21,687 nucleotides of DNA from positions 1 to 21,687 of the forward strand of contig JALSHQ010000163.1 of the NCBI GenBank assembly GCA_026982145.1, read 5' to 3'. Positions 7,996 through 15,135 of this stretch are shown here, one piece after another (the first letter of the stretch is position 1; every line of letters begins with the position of its first letter). The translations under genes and the position numbers were made by a program. The DNA comes from Gammaproteobacteria bacterium. GTDB taxonomy: Bacteria > Pseudomonadota > Gammaproteobacteria > SZUA-140. The notes beneath the pieces are model-generated. The model worked only from the letters and a program-made list of their open reading frames with translations. It did not search any database and was not told the DNA's origin.

Positions 7996-8013
7996 TTTTG
8001 AACTTTTTCAAAA
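7996..8013. promoter_or_regulatory. TTTTGAA / TTCAAAA dyad next to CIRCE
   Basis: A perfect 7-bp inverted repeat with the 4-base spacer CTTT ends one base before the CIRCE element. It contains TTGAAC (7998-8003), which resembles a -35 box, but no good -10 lies at normal spacing from it. It may be a second operator or an A/T-rich UP-like element. Confidence 0.3.
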
Positions 8014-8014
8014 G

Positions 8015-8041
8015 TTAGCACTCCTACTACTTGAGTGCTAA
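8015..8041. promoter_or_regulatory. Perfect CIRCE operator (HrcA site) upstream of rpoH
   Basis: TTAGCACTC (8015-8023), exactly nine bases (8024-8032) and GAGTGCTAA (8033-8041) match the CIRCE consensus without a mismatch. CIRCE is the binding site of the heat-shock repressor HrcA and normally lies before groESL or hrcA-dnaK operons (established). Here it stands 40 bp before the rpoH ATG, in the same direction as ftsYEX and downstream of them, with no chaperone gene nearby. Its right arm overlaps the best -10 match, so HrcA bound here would block RNA polymerase. HrcA itself is not encoded in this window. Confidence 0.95.
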
Positions 8042-8044
8042 TAT
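8015..8044 (+). promoter_or_regulatory. Candidate rpoH promoter overlapping CIRCE
   Basis: An extended -10 (TG at 8036-8037, one base, then TAATAT at 8039-8044) overlaps the right CIRCE arm. At 18 bp upstream a poor -35 match, TTAGCA (8015-8020), falls in the left arm. Transcription would begin near 8051, giving a leader of only about 30 nt. The reading is by eye; the -10 matches 4 of 6 consensus bases. Confidence 0.45.
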
Positions 8045-8080
8045 TAAGCGCGGTGTTATCTTAACGGGAGGGCATTGGGT

Positions 8081-8953
8081 ATGACTAAAGGTTACGAATT
8101 AGGGCTGGTGACGCCCGAGGGGCATATTGTCCCGACAGGCAGTCTTGAAAGCTATCAGCAGGGGATCAGCGAGATCCCGATCATGTGCGCTGAGGAAGAG
8201 CAGCAACTGGCACGACGTTATCGCGATAATGAAGACCTCGATGCTGCACGTGAGCTGGTCATGTCTCACCTGCGTTTTGTTGCGCACATCGCGCGCAGCT
8301 ACAGTGGTTATGGTTTACCGCAGGCGGATCTGATTCAGGAAGGCAACGTGGGGCTGATGAAAGCGGTAAAGCGTTTTAACCCTGAGTTGAATGTGCGCCT
8401 CGTCTCTTTTGCCGTTTACTGGATTCGCGCTGAAATTCATGAGTATGTGCTGCGCAACTGGCGCATCGTTAAAGTGGCGACCACTAAAGCGCAGCGCAAA
8501 CTTTTTTTCAAACTGCGCAGCAGCAAAAAACGGCTGGGCTGGTTTAACCAGGAAGAGGTGAATGCTGTCGCTCGCGACCTCGGAGTAAAACCGCAAGAGG
8601 TGGTGGAGATGGAGTCACGCTTAAGCGTGCACGACGCTTCGTTCGATCTGCCTGTGGATGGTGATGATGACAGTGATCGCAGTTTTGCCCCCGCCTCCTA
8701 CCTGCAAGACCACGGAGCAGATCCGACCGTGCAGCTTGAAGAGCGTGACTGGGCAGCACATAACAGCGCGCGCCTGCACAGTGCAATGGCCGGCCTCGAT
8801 GAGCGTAGCCGAGATATCCTTGCGCAGCGCTGGCTGGCGGATAAAAAGAAAACACTGCATGAACTGGCGGATCAATACCAAGTGTCAGCAGAGCGCATTC
8901 GTCAACTGGAGAGCAACGCACTTAAAAAATTGAAGGGCGCGATGGAGGCTTAA
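8081..8953 (+). CDS. rpoH: RNA polymerase heat-shock sigma factor RpoH (sigma-32)
   Basis: A 290-residue group 3-like sigma factor directing transcription of heat-shock genes. Region 2 is clear (HLRFVAHIARSYSGYGLPQADLIQEGNVGLMKAVKRF split around residues 63-99, then the DNA-melting segment FAVYWIRAEIHEYVLRNW). The RpoH-specific box QRKLFFKLR is at 138-146, and the region 4.2 helix-turn-helix is at about 257-282. I chose the ATG at 8081, nine bases after GGGAGG (8066-8071); a TTG six bases upstream is too close to that site. The position after ftsYEX is the standard gammaproteobacterial order. What is unusual is the CIRCE element in front and the very short predicted leader, which leaves little room for the RNA thermometer known in E. 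coli. Confidence 0.97.
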   Translation: MTKGYELGLVTPEGHIVPTGSLESYQQGISEIPIMCAEEEQQLARRYRDNEDLDAARELVMSHLRFVAHIARSYSGYGLPQADLIQEGNVGLMKAVKRFNPELNVRLVSFAVYWIRAEIHEYVLRNWRIVKVATTKAQRKLFFKLRSSKKRLGWFNQEEVNAVARDLGVKPQEVVEMESRLSVHDASFDLPVDGDDDSDRSFAPASYLQDHGADPTVQLEERDWAAHNSARLHSAMAGLDERSRDILAQRWLADKKKTLHELADQYQVSAERIRQLESNALKKLKGAMEA

Positions 8954-8979
8954 GGCGCTTGCTTTTCCCTCTTGCCTCT

Positions 8980-9033
8980 CCGCCCTTGGGGGCTAGCACC
9001 CGGCGGCTGTTAAAAGCGCTGGGTCTGTTTTTT
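8980..9033 (+). terminator. Possible rpoH terminator region
   Basis: CCGCC (8980-8984) pairs with GGCGG (9002-9006) around an inner GGGGGCTAGCACCC palindrome, making a GC-rich hairpin after the rpoH stop. A T6 run follows only about 20 bases later (9028-9033), so this is a non-canonical terminator at best. The 134-bp gap separates the convergent rpoH and bioD genes. Confidence 0.35.
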
Positions 9034-9087
9034 CCGTAGTTTCTAATCAAAATTCAACCGCCAATGGCCGTAAACAAAACTCGGCTT

Positions 9088-9774
9088 TTATGTGTGCCCC
9101 AATAAAGGGGCGACATTCAGCTTGTCAGAAACAGCGGCCACCGCCTTGCCCCGCATGAATGGCAGCGTGCCAAGCAGTGGTGCTGCAATCTGGTTGTGTA
9201 ACGTCTGAATATTTTTTTCGATCATCAACATCTCGGGGTCGATAATGTTAGCGATCCAACCGGCGAGTTGCTGGCCACTCTGTTCGATCGCAGCAGTGGT
9301 TAAGAGTGCATGGTTGATGCAGCCGAGGCGAATGCCAACAACCAGAATCACATCTAGCCCCAATGCTTTTGGGATCTCTGCCATACTTTCATTTTCATTG
9401 AGTGGCACTTGCCAGCCACCGGCACCTTCAACGATAAAATAATCGGCGCTGTTCTTGATCTGCTCAAAATGAGCAGCGAGTGCTTTGATGGTGACGATTA
9501 CACCGCTCGCTTCAAGCGCAAGATGCGGGGCAATGGGCGGCGGCAGTGCAACAGGGTTAACCTGTGAATAGTTAAGCTCAATGTTGGCATGTTGCATGAG
9601 TTGCAATGCGTCATCATTTTGCCAGCCATCAATGCCCTTTTCACACCCGGCGGCAACCGGTTTCATGGTGCCGACGCTAACACCTTTATGGTCAAAGGCT
9701 TGCAGTAGTGCGCATGAAACCAAGGTCTTGCCGATGCCGGTATCCGTGCCGGTAATAAAAAAACCGCGTTTCAT
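9088..9774 (-). CDS. bioD: ATP-dependent dethiobiotin synthetase
   Basis: BioD closes the ureido ring of dethiobiotin from DAPA, CO2 and ATP. The 228-residue protein has the P-loop GTDTGIGKT (9-17), the conserved KPVAAGCE segment that binds substrate, and VEGAGGWQVPLNE. Its ATG overlaps the bioC stop in an ATGA arrangement (9771-9774), so it is probably translated by re-initiation. It is the last gene of bioB-F-H-C-D and faces rpoH. The last codons contain a GC-rich hairpin (9096-9111), but no T-run follows. Confidence 0.96.
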   Translation of the reverse strand: MKRGFFITGTDTGIGKTLVSCALLQAFDHKGVSVGTMKPVAAGCEKGIDGWQNDDALQLMQHANIELNYSQVNPVALPPPIAPHLALEASGVIVTIKALAAHFEQIKNSADYFIVEGAGGWQVPLNENESMAEIPKALGLDVILVVGIRLGCINHALLTTAAIEQSGQQLAGWIANIIDPEMLMIEKNIQTLHNQIAAPLLGTLPFMRGKAVAAVSDKLNVAPLLGHT

Positions 9775-10688
9775 TTTTTAATGCCTAGCCGTTGCCGCAG
9801 GCGGCTTAATGGAATGGAGACGCTACCATCTTCGTGAGTATCGCCCATGCCATGGTTGTCGCGTGGCAGGGGTGCCCAGGCATGGCCGTAGATCACTTCA
9901 TAAGTGGCCGGTAGCTGGCCGTCATCTCTGCGAAATTGCTCGTATGTTTTGATCATCTTTTGCAGGCGCGCTTTACCGGTAAGGCCGAGGGGGCGACCGG
10001 CGGTTACATTATGCGCCCCGACCGCTTTTAAGTCGCGCATCAGAGTGGTTACCTCACGGTAAGTTAGCGTGAAGTGTTCAACATCCATCACAGGGTCACT
10101 GAAACCGATGCGACGCAGCGCATCGCCAATATCGTGCATGTCGAAGAATGCGTTAACGTGGTTGTATGCATCAACCCCATGCCAGCTGGAGCGCAACTCT
10201 TTTAACGTGTTCGGGCCGAAGGTGGTGAACATCAATAGGCCGCCGGGTTTAAGCACGCGGCGAAACTCTTTGAAGACCGCTTCAAGGTTGATGCACCACT
10301 GAAGTGTGACGTTGGAGATAATCATATCGACACGCTGTTCGCCAAAGGGCAACTGTTCTGTATCGGCACAGATGAAGCCGGTAGGCTGAGGTGCCGGTTG
10401 CTGGCGTGCATAGGCGAGCATCGCGGGTGCGAGGTCGAGTGAATAGAGCTGGCTTGCGGGGTAGCGCTCGCTCACCGCACGACTGAGTCGCCCGGTACCT
10501 GAGCCGATATCGATGATCACCTCAGGTTGAATTTTAATCAGTTCAAGCCGCTCCATGATTCGCTGCCCCACTTCGTGCTGTAGCACGGCAGCCTCATCAT
10601 AGCTGCCTGCCGCGAGGTCAAAGGCGGCCTGTACTTTGCGTTTATCCAGCGCGTAGGGCTGTTGTTCTACTTTATGTTTATCGCTCAT
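9771..10688 (-). CDS. bioC: Malonyl-ACP O-methyltransferase
   Basis: BioC methylates the free carboxyl of malonyl-ACP so that the fatty-acid enzymes can build the pimeloyl chain. SAM-binding motif I is DIGSGTGR (60-67), followed by SLDLAPAMLAYAR, and VTLQWCINLE and RVLKPGGLLMFTTFG are typical of the family. At 305 residues it is longer than E. coli BioC (about 250); the extra length is in the C-terminal half (roughly 190-305), as in several other gammaproteobacterial BioCs. The stop overlaps the bioD start by 4 bp, and the start lies 3 bp after the bioH stop. Confidence 0.95.
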   Translation of the reverse strand: MSDKHKVEQQPYALDKRKVQAAFDLAAGSYDEAAVLQHEVGQRIMERLELIKIQPEVIIDIGSGTGRLSRAVSERYPASQLYSLDLAPAMLAYARQQPAPQPTGFICADTEQLPFGEQRVDMIISNVTLQWCINLEAVFKEFRRVLKPGGLLMFTTFGPNTLKELRSSWHGVDAYNHVNAFFDMHDIGDALRRIGFSDPVMDVEHFTLTYREVTTLMRDLKAVGAHNVTAGRPLGLTGKARLQKMIKTYEQFRRDDGQLPATYEVIYGHAWAPLPRDNHGMGDTHEDGSVSIPLSRLRQRLGIKK

Positions 10689-10691
10689 GAG

Positions 10692-11471
10692 TCAGTGGTT
10701 TTTGATGAACTGTTCGATCAACTCTACGAACTGTTTTGGGTGTGAAAGAAAAGGGGCATGGCCAGCACTATCGATAATTTCTAAGCGTGCATGGGGCAGC
10801 AACGGCAACATCTGTTGGGCTGTTTGTGGGCGCGTTAAAGTGTCGCGCTGACCAACGATCATGAGCGTGGATTGTTGTAGTTGCGATAGTTGCGTACGCA
10901 AATCTGCCTCTTGTAGTATTTTTAACCCCCCTTGAAGTGCTGCGGGGTGAGGAGCCTCATTTGAGTTCATCAGTTCGCGCAGCTTGCGTAGGATGATGCG
11001 GCTCTCATCGCTTCCCATAATCTGTAGCGCGATAAAGCGTTGCAGCGTTTCATGAAGATCGCTGCTGAGTGCCGTCGAAAAATCTTGCAATATCTCTGTC
11101 GAGATGGCGTAGCGCCAATCATCATCGCGCACGAAGCGCGCACTGCTGCCGACAAGGATGAGTTTTTTAATTTTGTGCGGATGGCGCAGCGCAATTTGCA
11201 TCGCCACCATCCCGCCGAGTGACCAGCCCACTACACTGCCCTGTTCTGGCAATGCCTCGGCGACTTGGTCAGCCAATGTTTCCAGCCGGTAGTCGCCCGC
11301 TGGCATGGGGCTTTTGCCGTGGCCTGGCAGGTCGATGCAGCTCACTCGCGCATGGTGGGCAAGTGCTTTAGCGGTCTCATTCCAGATGGTACCATTGAAG
11401 CCCCAGCCGTGCAGCAGTGAAATAGACTCATCGTCTGTTCCGCACTGAGTCGTGTGAATGTTAGTGGTCAT
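10692..11471 (-). CDS. bioH: Pimeloyl-ACP methyl ester carboxylesterase
   Basis: BioH removes the methyl group added by BioC once the pimeloyl-ACP chain is complete. It is an alpha/beta hydrolase of 259 residues with oxyanion segment HGWGFNGTIW, nucleophile elbow GWSLGG (Ser84), Asp210 (VGQRD) and His238 (SAGHAPF). These positions are within two or three residues of the E. coli triad. I use the ATG at 11471, which overlaps the 3' end of bioF by 11 bp. A much longer frame upstream (to 11657) lies inside bioF and has no homology. No good ribosome site is seen, so coupling to bioF translation is likely. Confidence 0.95.
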   Translation of the reverse strand: MTTNIHTTQCGTDDESISLLHGWGFNGTIWNETAKALAHHARVSCIDLPGHGKSPMPAGDYRLETLADQVAEALPEQGSVVGWSLGGMVAMQIALRHPHKIKKLILVGSSARFVRDDDWRYAISTEILQDFSTALSSDLHETLQRFIALQIMGSDESRIILRKLRELMNSNEAPHPAALQGGLKILQEADLRTQLSQLQQSTLMIVGQRDTLTRPQTAQQMLPLLPHARLEIIDSAGHAPFLSHPKQFVELIEQFIKNH

Positions 11472-12627
11472 TACGGTTAATGACGGCATCAAGTGCGGAG
11501 AGCAGTTGATCAACCTGCACTTCACTGTGGTTAGCGGAAAAGGTGATGCGTAGCCGTGAGCTATTGTCTGGCACCGTGGGGGGGCGAATGGCGCTGATGA
11601 GAATGCCGTGCTGTTGCAATTGTTCGCTGATACGCAGTGCGGCACCCGCATCGCCAATCAGCAGCGGTTGGATGGGGGTGGTGGAGGGCATGATGTTGAA
11701 GCCGAGTTGTTGTGCGCCGCTTCTATAGCGCCGAATCAGTGTTTGCAGATGTTCCCTGCGCCACGCGTCACGCGCGGCAAGTTCAAGTGAAGTCAGCGTG
11801 GCATGTGCCACAGCGGGCGGCAGAGCAGTGGTGTAGATGTAGGTGCGCGCCTGCTGGATCAATGTTTCGATCAGATCATCGCTGCCCGCAACAAAAGCAC
11901 CGAAGGTGCCGAGTGCTTTGCCGAGGGTGCCGACCAATATCGGCACTTCCTCTACGGAGAGGTGATGGTGTGCCACGCTGCCGCGCCCGCCATCACCGAT
12001 CACGCCGATGCCGTGCGCATCATCGACCATTAACATGGCGTTCTGTTGAGTGGCCGTCGCCGCCAGTGGTGGCAGTGGCGCGATCTCACCGTCCATACTA
12101 AAAACACCATCAGTCACAACAAAGGTGCGAGCGTTGTGTTGCTTTTCAAGGCGCTGGTTGAGTGTTTCAACATCGCCGTGTGGGTAGCGGCGGTGTGTTG
12201 CGCCGCTGAGTCTGGCGGCATCAATTAATGAGGCGTGGTTTAGGCGGTCTGCATGGATCTGGTCTTGCCGACTCGCTAGCGCACAAATCACCCCAAGATT
12301 GGCCATGTAGCCGCTGGAGAAAAGCAGCGCACGTGGGCGCTGGGTGAACTCAGCCAGCGCCGCTTCAAGTGCGTGGTGTGCATGGCTGTGGCCGGTGACC
12401 AAATGTGACGCGCCGCTGCCGACGCCGTAACGCTCGGCACCCTGCTGGAGTGCTTTGATCACTGCGGGGTGGTTAGCGAGGCCGAGGTAGTCGTTGCTAC
12501 AGAATGAGAGCATTGCTTGGCCATCGCACTGCAACTTAACCCCTTGTGGGGTGGTGACGATTTTGCGTGTGCGATAGAGCTGTTGCGCCCGCTGCTGTGC
12601 GAGCCCGGAAGCGAGGTCAAAGGCCAT
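11461..12627 (-). CDS. bioF: 8-amino-7-oxononanoate synthase
   Basis: BioF is a PLP-dependent alpha-oxoamine synthase joining pimeloyl-ACP (or CoA) and alanine to give KAPA. In 388 residues it has the YGVGSGASHLVTGH segment (67-80), the DxxxHASLIDAARLSGA region, the PLP-contacting DDAHGIGV (202-209) and the Schiff-base lysine K237 in TLGKALGTFGAF. Length and lysine position match E. coli BioF. It lies 15 bp after bioB and overlaps bioH by 11 bp. The next enzyme, the BioA aminotransferase, is not in this cluster. Confidence 0.96.
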   Translation of the reverse strand: MAFDLASGLAQQRAQQLYRTRKIVTTPQGVKLQCDGQAMLSFCSNDYLGLANHPAVIKALQQGAERYGVGSGASHLVTGHSHAHHALEAALAEFTQRPRALLFSSGYMANLGVICALASRQDQIHADRLNHASLIDAARLSGATHRRYPHGDVETLNQRLEKQHNARTFVVTDGVFSMDGEIAPLPPLAATATQQNAMLMVDDAHGIGVIGDGGRGSVAHHHLSVEEVPILVGTLGKALGTFGAFVAGSDDLIETLIQQARTYIYTTALPPAVAHATLTSLELAARDAWRREHLQTLIRRYRSGAQQLGFNIMPSTTPIQPLLIGDAGAALRISEQLQQHGILISAIRPPTVPDNSSRLRITFSANHSEVQVDQLLSALDAVINRNDH

Positions 12628-12642
12628 GAATTACTCGCAGAC

Positions 12643-13659
12643 TTATGAGGCTGCGCGGCGCTGTTGTGTATCCTCGCGAGGGGAGAGGTGCAGATCTTGG
12701 ATCATCTTGATGTCCTGCTCAACTTTGCGCCCTGCGGTGGTGAGATAGTCGCCGATCATCACCCCGGAAGCGCCCGCCATAAAGATCATCGACTGCAGGT
12801 CTCCGAGCAGGTGGCGTCCGCCCGCAATGCGGATTTCAGCTTGCGGTAACAGATAGCGGAAGACAGCAATGCTCTTCAAGATCTCCTGCGGCACCATAGG
12901 GGTTTGTGTCGCAAGCGGGGTGCCTTCCTGCGGGTTAAGAAAATTGAGCGGTACCGATTTAACCCCGTTTTGGCGCAGAGTCTCAGCCAGCTCGACGCGC
13001 TGCTCCAGCGACTCCCCCATGCCAAGAATGCCGCCGGCACAGACCCGCAGCCCCGCTTCGGTGGCGTGGTGAATGGTGTCGATATTCTCCTGATAGGTGT
13101 GGGTGGTGCAGACGTTATCAAAGAAGCTTTCGGCACATTCGAGGTTGTGGTGGTAGTTCTCCATCCCCTGCGCTTTGAGCATTTCGGCCGTTTCGCGGTC
13201 GAGCGCGCCGAGGCTGGCACAGCGGCCGATCTCACTATGTTTTTTCAGTTCGCTAAAGTACTCTTTTAATTGGCCGCGCTCTTTTTCTGAGCGCACCCCC
13301 CACCCTTTCGAGACCACGCCAAAATCACTCGCACCCCACTCTCGCGCCTGCTTGGCCTGAGCCACTAGCGTTTCTGGTTTAATGTAGTCGTAGACCGGAG
13401 CGCTGCTCTCTTTATGATGACCGCTTTGTGAGCAGAACGAGCAGTTTTCGGAGCAGTTGCCCGAGCGCACATTTGAGATGGCGCACACCTCGACCTTGCT
13501 GCCGCGAAAATGACGGCGGATGCGGTCTGCGCCGGCCATGAGCCAGGTGAGATAGTCGTCATCGAGGTTGATCATCCAGCACCCTTCATCACGGCTCATT
13601 TCGCCACCTTTGAGGATGCGCTGGGTGATCTCGTCGATGCGGCTGTAATTGTCGCTCAT
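12643..13659 (-). CDS. bioB: Biotin synthase (radical SAM), non-E. coli sequence type
   Basis: BioB inserts sulfur into dethiobiotin using a radical-SAM [4Fe-4S] cluster and an auxiliary [2Fe-2S] cluster. The radical-SAM cysteines are C69-x3-C73-x2-C76 (SGNCSENCSFCSQSG). The Arg that ligands the [2Fe-2S] cluster is in the IAGGR segment. The start at 13659 has a CGGAG ribosome site. Several motifs differ from the E. coli type and resemble BioBs of Firmicutes and other phyla: SGNCSENCSFC in place of TGACPEDCKYC, VPLNFLNPQEGTPL in place of VPINMLVKVKGTPL, and GDYLTTAGR in place of the GCKLLTTPNP end. It is the first gene of the operon and divergent from comF. Function is not in doubt; its ancestry may differ from the other bio genes. 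Confidence 0.95.
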   Translation of the reverse strand: MSDNYSRIDEITQRILKGGEMSRDEGCWMINLDDDYLTWLMAGADRIRRHFRGSKVEVCAISNVRSGNCSENCSFCSQSGHHKESSAPVYDYIKPETLVAQAKQAREWGASDFGVVSKGWGVRSEKERGQLKEYFSELKKHSEIGRCASLGALDRETAEMLKAQGMENYHHNLECAESFFDNVCTTHTYQENIDTIHHATEAGLRVCAGGILGMGESLEQRVELAETLRQNGVKSVPLNFLNPQEGTPLATQTPMVPQEILKSIAVFRYLLPQAEIRIAGGRHLLGDLQSMIFMAGASGVMIGDYLTTAGRKVEQDIKMIQDLHLSPREDTQQRRAAS

Positions 13660-13711
13660 GATGGGGGCTCCGAGTGTTTGTCGAGGGTTGTTCTATCTTT
13701 CAAAGGGTGCA

Positions 13712-13741
13712 AATATTGAGGGGTGACGCGATTGCTGTCAA
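13712..13741 (-). promoter_or_regulatory. Candidate sigma-70 promoter of the bio operon
   Basis: On the minus strand a perfect -35, TTGACA (13741-13736), is followed after 18 bp by AATATT (13717-13712), a 4-of-6 match to the -10 consensus. This predicts a leader of about 45 nt before bioB. No copy of the BirA operator (TTGTAAACC-like arms) is visible in the region, so repression by BirA is not supported. Confidence 0.45.
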
Positions 13742-13760
13742 CTTTCATGGAATGGACGCT

Positions 13761-14453
13761 ATGAACAACTGTTTAAAATTTATACAGCGCTATCTATTGC
13801 CATCGCTCTGTGTGACTTGTGGCCGAACAGCCGAAGCACCCTTTGACCTTTGTCAGGGTTGTCTTGCGGCGATGCCTTATCTAAAGGTAGCATGTCGCCG
13901 TTGTGGTTTGCCGCTGGCGCAGGCGAGCGTTTGTGGTGCTTGCCTGAAAGCGCCACCGCCGTTTGAGCAGACTTTCAGCCTGTTTCATTACGCTTTCCCG
14001 GTAGATCATTTGATTCAGCAGCTCAAATTTAAGCGCCGACTTGTAAATGCGCGGCTCTTGGGCGCCTTGATGGGTGAGGCGCTGCAACAGCGAGAGCAGC
14101 GGTTGCCGGATGTGATGGTGCCCGTCCCGCTATATCAAAGGCGGCTACAGCAGCGCGGTTACAACCAAGCACTGGAGCTGGCGCGCCCGCTGAGCCAACA
14201 GCTCAATGTGCCAATCGATTTTGCCTGCTGTCGACGTGTGCGCGAAACAGCGGTGCAGTCTGATCTGCCTGCCAGTGAGCGCCGTGGCAACATAAAAGGT
14301 GCCTTTGAGGTGAGTGATGCGTTGGCGGGCCAGCATGTGGCGATCATCGATGATGTGATGACCACCGGCAACACCGTGGCGGAGTTGGCGCAGGCGATGC
14401 GGGCGCGCGGCGCGCGAATTGTGGACATATGGGTCTGTGCCCGTGTTCTCTAG
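13761..14453 (+). CDS. comF: ComF family phosphoribosyltransferase-like protein
   Basis: A 230-residue ComF/GntX protein. The N-terminus holds a cysteine cluster likely to bind zinc (C17xxC20, C31xxC34, C45xxC48, C58xxC61). The C-terminal half is a type I phosphoribosyltransferase fold with the PRPP loop VAIIDDVMTTGNT (193-205). ComF proteins are needed for DNA uptake in competent bacteria, probably acting on single-stranded DNA in the cytoplasm; that fits the type IV pilus genes elsewhere in the window, though they are not linked. I prefer the ATG at 13761, eight bases after GGAA; the ATG at 13752 is also possible, and an upstream frame to 13674 lacks homology. It is divergent from bioB, a common arrangement. 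Confidence 0.92.
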   Translation: MNNCLKFIQRYLLPSLCVTCGRTAEAPFDLCQGCLAAMPYLKVACRRCGLPLAQASVCGACLKAPPPFEQTFSLFHYAFPVDHLIQQLKFKRRLVNARLLGALMGEALQQREQRLPDVMVPVPLYQRRLQQRGYNQALELARPLSQQLNVPIDFACCRRVRETAVQSDLPASERRGNIKGAFEVSDALAGQHVAIIDDVMTTGNTVAELAQAMRARGARIVDIWVCARVL

Positions 14454-14522
14454 TGGGTTTATCTGGGTGGCTGTACCCGAGGGGCACGCCGTGGTAGATT
14501 GGCGCGAATTGATCACAGTTCA

Positions 14523-14536
14523 GGCTCTAGCGAGCC
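14523..14536 (+). promoter_or_regulatory. Small hairpin in the leader of the YfaZ-like gene
   Basis: GGCTC-TAGC-GAGCC is a 5-bp GC-rich stem with a 4-base loop, ending 10 bases before the AGGAG ribosome site at 14546-14550. It could stabilise the mRNA or terminate comF transcripts weakly; no T-run follows. The 104-bp gap between comF and this gene shows no clear promoter. Confidence 0.3.
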
Positions 14537-14557
14537 GGATATCAAAGGAGTAAATGA

Positions 14558-15130
14558 ATGTTTAAGCGCTACACCTTGCTTGTGGCTTCAGCCATGTTGA
14601 TGTTGGCTCCGGCGGTAAAGGCTGACACATTGGATCTTAATTTAAATAACGATAGCGTTCAATTTCTCTACATTACCCCGTTCACCAGTGATCAGGGAAT
14701 CGGTGGCGCGAGCCTAGAAATGGGCATGATCTACACCGAAGATAACGATTACCTAGGTATCATTGGGCTTGATATTAAAGGTGAAGCGGGCAGCGGTTCG
14801 CCGGGTTTGGTGGCGGGTGTGGGTGTTCGTGGTTACGGCGTCAACACCAGTCGGGCGGATATCGGAGCGCTGGCCATTGGTGGGCTGCTGCAATATTCAC
14901 CGCCCGCTCTGAGTCGTTTAGGCATTGTTGGACAAATTTATTACTCGCCTGAAATACTGACTTTTATGGATGGCAGAAATTTGCTTTCAGTCGAATTCCG
15001 GGTTGAGTACAAAGTGCTGACACAGGCGATTGTTTATCTCGGGTATCGTGATGTGAGTGCAGATCTGGATGGCGGCGGCAGTGTCGACGTTGATGACGGT
15101 GGCCATATCGGCCTGCGCTTTATGTTTTAA
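14558..15130 (+). CDS. YfaZ family outer-membrane beta-barrel protein
   Basis: A 190-residue exported protein. Residues 1-22 form a signal peptide ending in VKA, followed by alternating polar/apolar strands with many Gly residues. The last residue is Phe (GLRFMF), the usual C-terminal signal for the BAM insertion machinery. Length, the YLGYRDV segment and the barrel-like pattern fit the YfaZ family, small outer-membrane proteins of unknown function. A strong AGGAG site lies 7 bases before the ATG at 14558; an ATG at 14554 runs into a stop at once. It stands between comF and the Nudix fusion gene. The family call is by recognition of overall pattern, not a catalytic motif. Confidence 0.75.
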   Translation: MFKRYTLLVASAMLMLAPAVKADTLDLNLNNDSVQFLYITPFTSDQGIGGASLEMGMIYTEDNDYLGIIGLDIKGEAGSGSPGLVAGVGVRGYGVNTSRADIGALAIGGLLQYSPPALSRLGIVGQIYYSPEILTFMDGRNLLSVEFRVEYKVLTQAIVYLGYRDVSADLDGGGSVDVDDGGHIGLRFMF

Positions 15131-15135
15131 AACGG

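Noticed and set aside
9096..9111. GCCCC-AATAAA-GGGGC hairpin
   Set aside because: It lies within the last codons of bioD and no T-run follows on the minus strand; a terminator is not supported.
11472..11657. Longer N-terminus for BioH
   Set aside because: The extra 62 residues are inside bioF in another frame and lack homology; the ATG at 11471 puts the catalytic triad at positions close to those of E. coli BioH.
13660..13760. Search for a BirA (BioO) operator between bioB and comF
   Set aside because: No TTGTAAACC-N15-GGTTTACAA-like dyad is present, although a perfect TTGACA -35 box is.
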